Translations under genes and position numbers: made by a program
In this document: in pieces, positions 25,240 to 32,460 of the stretch
Numbering within the stretch: position 1 is the first letter of the stretch
Layout: every line of letters begins with the position of its first letter
Origin: UBA4416 sp046345275
Lineage (GTDB): Bacteria; Bacteroidota; Bacteroidia; B-17B0; Aurantibacillaceae
Reading direction: 5' to 3'
DNA length: 34,285 nucleotides
NCBI GenBank assembly: GCA_046345275.1
Contig: JBKDJY010000122.1
Coordinates: 1-34,285, forward strand
Notes under the pieces: model-generated
Told to the model about the DNA's origin: nothing
Databases searched by the model: none
What the model saw: only the letters and a program-made list of their open reading frames with translations

Positions 25240-26646
25240 TTATATTTTGTAATTCAAATTACCTTTTAAATAGATTATGTTAAGTACTGTTTTTATGAAT
25301 TTTAATTTATACTCAGCTAATTTAAGTTCAGAATCTAGCCACTTGCTTTCCCTAGCATTTAAAATAAATAGGGAACTTTCACCATTCGAAAATTTTAATT
25401 TTTCTGCCTCAACCAATTGCCTGTTATATTTAGTAGATCTTTCCGCATTTTCAAGCTGCTGAATTAAAATATTGATGGTTTGTTTGAGCGCGTTGATTTT
25501 AAAATCTAATTCGTTGTTTTTATTTTTTAATTCAAAAGAGTTATTTTGAGAATTTATTTTTCCCATTTTAAATTCATTCCGAGAGTTTCTGAGTAATAGC
25601 GGAAACGACACATTGGCACCCCATTTGTAACTATTATATGATAATGCTGGATTAATTTGAGATGAATTGTTAGAAAGAAAATTGTAGTTTATATTTAATT
25701 TTGGTTTAATCATTTCCTTTTTGAGTCTGTTTTCAATGTCTAAAACATTTTGAAATGAGTTATATTTTGCAATAACTGGATTATTGCTCGAATCTTGATA
25801 TAATGTTTTTAAAAAATTATTTTTAGCCTTGATATAATAATTATCTAAACTATCTACTGGCTGATAATTTATTTGAAGATTACTTGGATTATTTTCTTGC
25901 CAATTAAAAGAAGCTAAGTCATTATTCATTTTTTGATTTTCGATGATTGAATTTTGAAGGTCTAATAAACGTGTTTGATAAAATATTGCCGCTTCAATTG
26001 TATCAATAGTTGCCCTTTCGCCAATATTAGCTAAGGCTTCAATTCCTTTTAGGCGTTGGTTAGCAATGTTCATAAAGTAATTGTTTAAGGCTAGCTGTTT
26101 AGTTGTAAATAGCCAATCAAAATATTTTTGAGAAGATTCAAATAATAAGTCATTGATTTGAATATTTCTTTCTGCATTATAATAATTGATGTATTCTTTT
26201 GATTTTAAAACGTCTGCTCTTCTATAATCAATCAATAATCCTTGCAATAAGCCAACTTCTAATCCTAAATAAGATAATCCATTTGTAGGAGTATAACTTT
26301 CTGGGTTTGTATAATTACCAATGCCATAATCATAACCAAATTTTAAATATTGAGATGTAAAAAGTTGTTGCTTAATCTCGCTATTTAAATTTGTGTAATA
26401 ATTTTTACCATCAAAGTATTTATTTTCATACGCTGCATTTATGCTTGGATCATAATTACCTCTTGCCGCTTTGTTTTGCAATTTACCGTAAGTCCTAATG
26501 TTTTCTGCTTTTTTTGATAGTGGATTATTCGCGATTATATTATCAACATAATTATCAAAACTTAAAGTCATAAAGTTTTGACTATCTAATTGGATAGATA
26601 GAAAGCAAAAAACAAAAAGAAAAGCGTAGTAATTATTTTTTTTCAT
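25240..26646 (-). CDS. TolC-family outer-membrane efflux protein
   Basis: From ATG 26646 it has 468 residues, starting MKKNNYYAFLFVFCFLSIQL, a clear signal peptide with cleavage near residue 22. An ATG 16 codons earlier (26694) would hide the signal sequence inside an extension and is rejected. The body has the TolC pattern of long amphipathic helices in two repeats: one includes YYNAERNIQINDLLFESSQ, the other NELDFKINALKQTINILIQQ. These form the periplasmic tunnel under a 12-strand outer-membrane barrel. The start overlaps the end of the ABC-TMD/HlyD gene by 14 bp, so the two are coupled and probably form one tripartite exporter. Confidence 0.88.
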   Translation of the reverse strand: MKKNNYYAFLFVFCFLSIQLDSQNFMTLSFDNYVDNIIANNPLSKKAENIRTYGKLQNKAARGNYDPSINAAYENKYFDGKNYYTNLNSEIKQQLFTSQYLKFGYDYGIGNYTNPESYTPTNGLSYLGLEVGLLQGLLIDYRRADVLKSKEYINYYNAERNIQINDLLFESSQKYFDWLFTTKQLALNNYFMNIANQRLKGIEALANIGERATIDTIEAAIFYQTRLLDLQNSIIENQKMNNDLASFNWQENNPSNLQINYQPVDSLDNYYIKAKNNFLKTLYQDSSNNPVIAKYNSFQNVLDIENRLKKEMIKPKLNINYNFLSNNSSQINPALSYNSYKWGANVSFPLLLRNSRNEFKMGKINSQNNSFELKNKNNELDFKINALKQTINILIQQLENAERSTKYNRQLVEAEKLKFSNGESSLFILNARESKWLDSELKLAEYKLKFIKTVLNIIYLKGNLNYKI

Positions 26647-28888
26647 TTTTACCAGCATCACTTTTTTTAACATAAAATTCTGGAGGGAAACCATTTAATT
26701 TCCGCCACAACTCATAAATTAATGGCACATTATTTAACAAGGCAAAGCCTTCAACACCGCCACCAATTTGAATTGCATCAGGCCATTTATGCCCGTTATT
26801 TTTTGCAAGTATTCTAAATTTACCATTATCAGAAATGGATTTATCAAAGGCCACAATTTCTGAACTATAGGTTCCATAACTCACGCCAGGCCATCCCGAA
26901 AAAACAAAGGCAGGCCATCCATCAAATGTTAATTGAACGGTTTGTCCAATTTTTATCAAAGGCAAATCAATTGGATTGATATATAATTCAACAACTTGTT
27001 CTTCTTGAACCGGAACAATAAAACAAAGAGAAGCGCCTTCTTTTAAAATTTCGCCTATACCTTGCACATTTGTTTTGGCAATATAGCCATCTTGCGGCGC
27101 CAATACATAGTAAAAGCCTTTACGCATTGTGTAATTGGCTAATTGATTTTGAAGCTTTGTTAAAGAGCCTTCTCCTTCGTATAAAAAAGACAACGCTGAA
27201 AACTTATCAGATTCAGCTTTCATTAATTTTTCTTGATATTCTTGCTGAACAGAATTTAAATCAATTTCTGCATTTAGTAATTCGTTTTTAGCAGCCATGA
27301 ATTTATTATCGGCAGACGTTTTTTTAGAAAGTGCTTCTTGAACTTTTATTCTTCTATTTTCTAAATCTGTTTTTGAAATAACACCTTTTGATAATAATTC
27401 TTCAAATCGTATTAATTGATCTTCGGCAGTTTTATAATTATTGTTAGAAGATCGGGCGTCAATGCTATCAGAGGCAATTTTTAATTTTGCTTGGAGAATT
27501 TTATTACGCGCTTGATTTAATTTTAATTCCAAAGAATTACTCAAGGCATCTATTTGAGAATTTACAGCATTAATTTTTTGCTCGTAACTTTCCAAAGTTG
27601 TTTCTTTTGCTGTAATTATTTTTTTGGAACGTTCAATTAATTGTGGGTCGATGTAATCGTCTTTTATTTCAGAAATAAAAGCAATGGTATCATTCTTTTT
27701 TACAAAGTCACCTTCTTTGATATACCACTTTTCAATTCTCCCAGCAATACGAGTTGTAATGGTTTGTGGCCTATTTTCTGGATTTAAAGTTGATACTTTT
27801 CCTTTCGATTCAACATTTTGAGTCCAAGGCATAAGGAGTACAACAAATCCAGTGATAAAAAAAGCATATACTGAATATTTTATAGTTTTAGAATAAGGAC
27901 GATTGTAAATATTTGAAACACTTGTTAATTCTTTAGCAGACTTATTTAAAAAAGAATATTCTTCTTTTTTATCAAATATTCTTTCAATTTTATAAAGGGC
28001 CGTAATGATATCATAAACGGTGCCAAGGCTGCTTACCAGTTTTTCTACTGAGTTTATCACAAGTAATATAATAATTTCTGAAGCTATAAATTGGCCAATG
28101 TTTAGTTCGCCGCTTTGAACAAGATATGCACCGAAAAATAATAATATGGCGACAAATACAATTTTAAAAATGATGATTCCTTTGAATTGATTTTCAAGGA
28201 TGTCGTAATGTTTTTTTCTGCTCAGAAAATATTGATTTAAAATAGAATCTGTTGTAGTCAAAAATTCAGGATTTTGATTTTTTTCTTGATGAACGTTTTC
28301 TTGAAACCATCCGATTAGGTTATATTTTTCATTTGATGTTTCAACATTGGTTTCTATACCAATTTTACCGTAATAGACGATAATGAAGTAAAAAGAAATT
28401 GTAATTAATATGGTGAATATTAAAAACCATGAACTATAAAGCGGTAGTAGTAAAATTCCAAATACAATGCTGATTAACGAAAATGAAAAATCAAGAAGTA
28501 TTTTACTGACGCCTTTTTGAAGGGTTACAACTTCAAAATATTTATTTAATTTCAAAATGATTTCAGATGAAGGCAAAGTATGATTTAAGTAATGACCAAT
28601 TCTTGATGCTAAATCTCCAAATAATTTTTCAAACAATGTTTCATTGATGCGCATTTGCCATATTTGAAAAAAACCAATAAACATGGTTGCAATGATGGTA
28701 ACACAACTCAGTAATATTAATGAAGCAGAAAAACTTCCTGCCATAATGAAGGTGATAACACCTTGTATGCCTAACGGAATTGCCAAATACATGATGCCTT
28801 GTAAGATGGCTAATAAATATATTTTATATACAATGGCTTTTTCATTATAAAGCCACTTAAATAGTAGTTTTGATTTATTCTTACTCAT
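26633..28888 (-). CDS. ABC exporter membrane domain fused to HlyD adaptor, no ATPase domain
   Basis: A 751-residue fusion. Residues 15-305 look like a type I ABC exporter transmembrane domain: six hydrophobic segments and long cytoplasmic loops. Where the nucleotide-binding domain should start (about 310) the chain has a 25-residue linker, a seventh membrane segment (337-354) and then a HlyD/membrane-fusion adaptor: a lipoyl-like half IAGRIEKWYIKEGDFVKKND (381-400), long coiled coils (415-580), the second lipoyl-like half VLAPQDGYIAKTN (595-607) and a beta barrel (about 625-715). No Walker A, signature or Walker B motif is present. The topology is consistent: the sixth segment returns to the cytoplasm and the seventh takes the adaptor to the periplasm. 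Substrate and energy source are unknown. Confidence 0.88.
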   Translation of the reverse strand: MSKNKSKLLFKWLYNEKAIVYKIYLLAILQGIMYLAIPLGIQGVITFIMAGSFSASLILLSCVTIIATMFIGFFQIWQMRINETLFEKLFGDLASRIGHYLNHTLPSSEIILKLNKYFEVVTLQKGVSKILLDFSFSLISIVFGILLLPLYSSWFLIFTILITISFYFIIVYYGKIGIETNVETSNEKYNLIGWFQENVHQEKNQNPEFLTTTDSILNQYFLSRKKHYDILENQFKGIIIFKIVFVAILLFFGAYLVQSGELNIGQFIASEIIILLVINSVEKLVSSLGTVYDIITALYKIERIFDKKEEYSFLNKSAKELTSVSNIYNRPYSKTIKYSVYAFFITGFVVLLMPWTQNVESKGKVSTLNPENRPQTITTRIAGRIEKWYIKEGDFVKKNDTIAFISEIKDDYIDPQLIERSKKIITAKETTLESYEQKINAVNSQIDALSNSLELKLNQARNKILQAKLKIASDSIDARSSNNNYKTAEDQLIRFEELLSKGVISKTDLENRRIKVQEALSKKTSADNKFMAAKNELLNAEIDLNSVQQEYQEKLMKAESDKFSALSFLYEGEGSLTKLQNQLANYTMRKGFYYVLAPQDGYIAKTNVQGIGEILKEGASLCFIVPVQEEQVVELYINPIDLPLIKIGQTVQLTFDGWPAFVFSGWPGVSYGTYSSEIVAFDKSISDNGKFRILAKNNGHKWPDAIQIGGGVEGFALLNNVPLIYELWRKLNGFPPEFYVKKSDAGKNEKK

Positions 28889-28915
28889 GGGCGAAAGATA
28901 AAAAAAAATTAATCA

Positions 28916-29413
28916 TTATTTTAAATCTAAAATTTGTTTACCATGTTCTTGTGTTTTAACATCATTAATAACATGCTTAATGATCCCTTTTTCATTAATG
29001 ATAAAAGTGGTTCGAATGATGCCATCATAAATCTTCCCCAAAAATTTTTTAGCTCCCCAAACATCATAAGCTTTTATTATTTTCAAGTCAGTGTCTGCTA
29101 GCAATGAAAATGGTAAATCATATTTTTTTGCAAATTTTTGATGCTTCATTTCATCATCAGCACTAACTCCGATAACTACATAATTTTTTTCATTTAAGTA
29201 AGTATGTTCATCTCTTAAACTGCATGCTTCCATCGTACATCCAGGCGTATTATCTTTGGGATAAAAATATAAAATGACCTGTTTACCTTTAAAATCAGTT
29301 AAGGAGATGAGGTTACCATTTTGATCTTTTGCTTTAAATGCTGGAGCTTTATCTCCAATTTTTAAAGATGTTTTGTGAGAAACAAAATTAGTTTTTGCTA
29401 TTTCTTTATTCAT
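28916..29413 (-). CDS. bcp: Thioredoxin-dependent thiol peroxidase (Bcp/PrxQ)
   Basis: Atypical 2-Cys peroxiredoxin that reduces hydrogen and organic peroxides using thioredoxin. The active site YPKDNTPGCTMEACSLRDE (51-69) has peroxidatic C59 and resolving C64, spaced by four residues as in E. coli Bcp. The 165 residues include an extra N-terminal stretch of about 14 compared with the usual start near LKIGDKAPAF; no later in-frame ATG precedes the domain, so the extension is kept. The gene begins 3 bp after the nth stop and ends 27 bp before the exporter fusion. Confidence 0.93.
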   Translation of the reverse strand: MNKEIAKTNFVSHKTSLKIGDKAPAFKAKDQNGNLISLTDFKGKQVILYFYPKDNTPGCTMEACSLRDEHTYLNEKNYVVIGVSADDEMKHQKFAKKYDLPFSLLADTDLKIIKAYDVWGAKKFLGKIYDGIIRTTFIINEKGIIKHVINDVKTQEHGKQILDLK

Positions 29414-29416
29414 TGT

Positions 29417-30109
29417 TTATGTATTTTTTTGGTTTTTTATTTTTTTAGATAACGAATGAGGATAATTTTTGTTTACTTTTTTGCTTTTAAAAAAAGAACA
29501 CCACATTGATAAATTACATTCATCACATTTAGGTGAACGTGCTAAACAGGTGTATCTGCCATGCAAAATAAGCCAGTGATGAGCTGTTGCAATATTTTCT
29601 TTTGGAATATGTTTTATTAATTGTAGCTCGCTATCCAAAGCATTTTTTGCTTTTGTCAAGCCCAATCTATTTGAAACCCTAAAAACATGGGTATCTACAG
29701 CCATGGCAGGTTTTTTATAAATAACTGATGCCACAACGTTGGCTGTTTTTCGCCCAACGCCAGGCAGTTTAATTAATTCACTTATTTCACTTGGAATTTT
29801 TCCATTAAAGTCAGCCACTAACATTTTTGACATATTTATTAAATGGTTTGCTTTGTTATTGGGGTAACTTACACTTCGGATGTATTTAAAAATAGTCTCG
29901 GGGTTAGATGCTGACATGACTTCGGCAGTAGGAAAATCTTTAAATAATTTTGGAGTTACTTGGTTAATTCGTTTATCTGTACATTGTGCTGATAAGATAA
30001 CAGCAACAAGCAATTCAAAGGGAGTTGAGTAATTTAATTCAGTTTCGGCAATGGGAACGTGAGTTTTAAAATAATCTATAACCCCTGCATACTTTTCTTT
30101 TAAAGTCAT
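29417..30109 (-). CDS. nth: Endonuclease III
   Basis: Base-excision-repair DNA glycosylase/AP lyase acting on oxidised pyrimidines. The helix-hairpin-helix LPGVGRKTANVVASVIY (115-131) carries the catalytic Lys K121, and catalytic Asp D139 is in AVDTHVFRVSNRLGL (137-151). The [4Fe-4S] cluster ligands C188, C195, C198 and C204 follow the canonical C-x6-C-x2-C-x5-C spacing. The 230 residues exceed the E. coli enzyme (211) by a short basic C-terminal tail. It is placed between nrnA (41 bp) and bcp (3 bp) on the same strand. Confidence 0.95.
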   Translation of the reverse strand: MTLKEKYAGVIDYFKTHVPIAETELNYSTPFELLVAVILSAQCTDKRINQVTPKLFKDFPTAEVMSASNPETIFKYIRSVSYPNNKANHLINMSKMLVADFNGKIPSEISELIKLPGVGRKTANVVASVIYKKPAMAVDTHVFRVSNRLGLTKAKNALDSELQLIKHIPKENIATAHHWLILHGRYTCLARSPKCDECNLSMWCSFFKSKKVNKNYPHSLSKKIKNQKNT

Positions 30110-30150
30110 TCTTAATAATTACAAAGTTTAAAATTAAATAATTTGTTAGA

Positions 30151-31170
30151 TTATTTTTTAAGAATTTCTTTTTTATAAATGGGTAATAAATCTAAAAATT
30201 GATTGATGGTCTTTTGTAAATCATTAACATTTCCCCTTCCGCCAGCCGCGTTGATATGGCCACCACCGTTAAAATATTTTCGAGCAAATTGATTAACATC
30301 GAATTTACCTTTACTGCGAAAAGATATTTTTATTTTTCCTTCACCTTCACTAAAAAAAGCACAAAAAGTAATACCTTTTATTGAGAAGGGATAATTTACA
30401 ATGCCTTCAGTATCTCCTTTTTTATGTTCAAATTTTTGTAATTCTTTTTCTGTTAAGGAAATATAGGCGGTTTGTAATTCAGGAATCACAACCATCTTTT
30501 CGGATAAACAGTATCCTAATAATTTCATTCTGTTTTCGCTGTATGTATCATAAATCGAAGCATGCACATTGCTTGGTGTTAATCCAGTAGATAATAAATT
30601 TGATAAAATTAAATGGGTTTTTGGCGTTACGCTATCATATCGAAAAGAGCCAGTGTCAGTCATGATACCAGTGTATAGGCAAGTTGCAATATTTTTATCA
30701 ACGAGTTTTTTACCACCTAGGCCACAAATAAATTCATACACAAGTTCGCAAGTTGAACATGCTTTTACATCATGAAAATAGAGTGTTGCATAATTGTCGG
30801 GTTGTTGGTGATGATCAATTAATATTTTTTTTGCAGGTGCATTATTTAACAACTCTCCTAAGCCTTCTAATCTGGAATAATTATTAAAATCTAAAGTGAA
30901 AATTAAATCACTTTTTGAAATTAACGTAGCTGCTTTTTTTTGATTGGAATTAAAAGGTAACACTTTTTTATTTCCAGGAAGCCATCTTAAAAATTCGGGA
31001 TATTCATTCGGTGTGATGACGGTTACATTTTTTTTTACTTTAATGAAGTAGTTATATAATGCTAATGATGAGCCAATGGCATCCCCATCAGGATTGTAAT
31101 GTGTAACAATCACAATGTGGTTAGATTTTTTGATGAAGGATTTAAATTTTTGAAACGAATCTTTTTGCAT
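30151..31170 (-). CDS. nrnA: DHH/DHHA1 phosphoesterase, NrnA-like
   Basis: A 339-residue DHH-family phosphoesterase. NrnA enzymes degrade nano-RNAs of 2-5 nt and, in many species, convert 3'-phosphoadenosine 5'-phosphate to AMP; some also act on linear cyclic-dinucleotide products. The DHH domain shows THYNPDGDAIGSSLA (23-37), LDF at D94, IDHHQ (118-122) and TDTGSFRYD (171-179), the metal-binding set. The C-terminal DHHA1 domain has SFRSKGKFDVNQFARKYF (283-300) and the substrate loop GGGH (302-305). The length matches the family. It is the first gene of the minus-strand run nrnA-nth-bcp-exporter and is divergent from ndk. Confidence 0.9.
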   Translation of the reverse strand: MQKDSFQKFKSFIKKSNHIVIVTHYNPDGDAIGSSLALYNYFIKVKKNVTVITPNEYPEFLRWLPGNKKVLPFNSNQKKAATLISKSDLIFTLDFNNYSRLEGLGELLNNAPAKKILIDHHQQPDNYATLYFHDVKACSTCELVYEFICGLGGKKLVDKNIATCLYTGIMTDTGSFRYDSVTPKTHLILSNLLSTGLTPSNVHASIYDTYSENRMKLLGYCLSEKMVVIPELQTAYISLTEKELQKFEHKKGDTEGIVNYPFSIKGITFCAFFSEGEGKIKISFRSKGKFDVNQFARKYFNGGGHINAAGGRGNVNDLQKTINQFLDLLPIYKKEILKK

Positions 31171-31287
31171 GATCTAAATTTGAAGTAAAAGTAAGGTTTT
31201 AATTTGTTTGTTTGTTTGAAGGGTTTTTGTTTAGTGTTAGAATGAAACGCCATTAAATAATTGACACATTGAGCTAAAAATTAGAAT

Positions 31288-31316
31288 TTGATTTAAAAAC
31301 AATAATTGTATCTTTG
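31288..31316 (+). promoter_or_regulatory. Bacteroidota-type promoter for ndk
   Basis: TTG at 31288-31290, 18 nt, then TATCTTTG at 31309-31316: a full TTG/TAnnTTTG match. Transcription should begin near 31322, leaving a leader of about 15 nt. Confidence 0.68.
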
Positions 31317-31336
31317 CGTTCTAAAAAAACATAAAA

Positions 31337-31756
31337 ATGGCAGGAAATACCACATTTACAATGATTAAGCCTGACGGCGTTGAGGCAAATAATATCGGAC
31401 CAATATTGGCAAAAATTAATCAAGCTGGTTTTAAAATTACCGCTTTGAAATATTTAAAATTAAGTACAGAAACAGCCAGTAAATTTTACGAGGTTCATAA
31501 AGAACGTCCTTTTTATGGAGAGTTAGTGAGTTATATGACGAGTGGGCCGATTGTGGCTGCTATCTTACAAAAAGATAATGCTGTGGCTGAATATCGGAAA
31601 TTAATTGGCGCAACAGATCCAACCAAGGCAGAGGAAGGAACCATTCGTAAATTATTTGCAAAGTCCATTTCAGCCAATGCAGTGCATGGTTCTGATAGTG
31701 ATGAAAATGCCCAAATTGAAGCTGATTTTTTCTTTTCTCAAATAGAACGCTTTTAG
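31337..31756 (+). CDS. ndk: Nucleoside-diphosphate kinase
   Basis: Transfers phosphate from ATP to nucleoside diphosphates through a phosphohistidine. The active-site His is H117 in SANAVHGSDS (112-121); K11 lies in FTMIKPDGV (7-15), and RPFYGELVSYMTSGP (57-71) is the nucleotide-binding region. The 139 residues match the usual 135-150. It is monocistronic, with a clean promoter and terminator. Confidence 0.97.
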   Translation: MAGNTTFTMIKPDGVEANNIGPILAKINQAGFKITALKYLKLSTETASKFYEVHKERPFYGELVSYMTSGPIVAAILQKDNAVAEYRKLIGATDPTKAEEGTIRKLFAKSISANAVHGSDSDENAQIEADFFFSQIERF

Positions 31757-31786
31757 AAATAATTCCCAACTCATTCTTTGAAAATT

Positions 31787-31817
31787 ATCTTGATATGATG
31801 TATCAAGATTTTTTTTT
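31787..31817 (+). terminator. Rho-independent terminator of ndk
   Basis: ATCTTGATA (31787-31795) pairs perfectly with TATCAAGAT (31801-31809) across 5 nt and runs into nine T residues (31809-31817). It lies 30 nt after the ndk stop and just before the end of the convergent CoA-binding gene. Confidence 0.85.
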
Positions 31818-31827
31818 GAATTAATTT

Positions 31828-32196
31828 TCAATATTGCTTGGTAGAAAGAAGCACCAATGTGCAAGCAATTTCTGTAGCAATCCCATTGGCTTTAGCAAGA
31901 CTTACCAATTCATCATTTTCAGTTCCCGGATTAAATATGATGCGCTTGGGCTTTAAAGATAAAATATAATCGTACCAATCTGACTGATTATTTGGGCCAA
32001 GATAAAGCGTTACTGTATCAACATCTTGAATGATAGGCTTATCAGTAATTATCTCTAAATCATGAATGGTTCCTTTTTTGATACCGACTGGGTAAACGGT
32101 GTGATGATGATTTAGCAGACTGATTGTTGCTTTATTGCTATATCTTTCAGCGTTAGGAGATGCTCCAATTACAACGGTAGGTTTATTCTTCAACAT
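31828..32196 (-). CDS. CoA-binding domain protein (YccU-like)
   Basis: A 122-residue stand-alone Rossmann protein of the CoA_binding_2 family. The glycine-rich start VVIGASPNAERYSNKA (8-23), VYPVGIKKG (34-42), VDTVTLYLGP (59-68) and IIFNPGTENDEL (85-96) match the family, which resembles the N-terminal CoA-binding domain of succinyl-CoA synthetase alpha. A catalytic role is not established; it may sense or carry CoA. C112 in EIACTLVLL (109-117) is the only Cys. It is a single gene converging on ndk. Confidence 0.85.
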   Translation of the reverse strand: MLKNKPTVVIGASPNAERYSNKATISLLNHHHTVYPVGIKKGTIHDLEIITDKPIIQDVDTVTLYLGPNNQSDWYDYILSLKPKRIIFNPGTENDELVSLAKANGIATEIACTLVLLSTKQY

Positions 32197-32460
32197 AATC
32201 TAAATCTTTACCAAAGTTTTTTATAAATGATACAAAGCTTACCAAGGCTGGTTTTAGTTTTTAGCTCTAATTGTTATTTAAAAAATACCATATCAAAATT
32301 AGTAAAACCCAATTACAAACTGAAAAATATTTTTGATTTTAGATACCGCTGCGCTCAAACTAAATGGAGCTCAAACGGAAACAAGCAGTGGTAAATGTTT
32401 GTATAAATGCGGTTGTTTAATAACAGCAGTTAACAATTTAAATATTTGTTTAAAATATAA

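Noticed and set aside
26647..26694. ATG at 26694 as the start of the TolC-family gene
   Set aside because: It would place the signal peptide 16 residues inside the protein and deepen the overlap with the upstream gene; ATG 26646 starts the signal peptide directly.
27890..27990. Frameshifted or broken ATPase domain between the ABC membrane part and the HlyD part
   Set aside because: The linker region was read on the coding strand and shows no Walker A, signature or Walker B remnant, and the frame is continuous.
31203..31219. TTTG tandem repeat upstream of nrnA
   Set aside because: Only four units in a noncoding AT-rich region; too short to argue for phase variation.
32353..32376. Direct repeat GCTCAAAC twice, 16 bp apart
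   Set aside because: Eight bases repeated twice in a 264-bp gap, with no associated promoter or further copies; could be chance.
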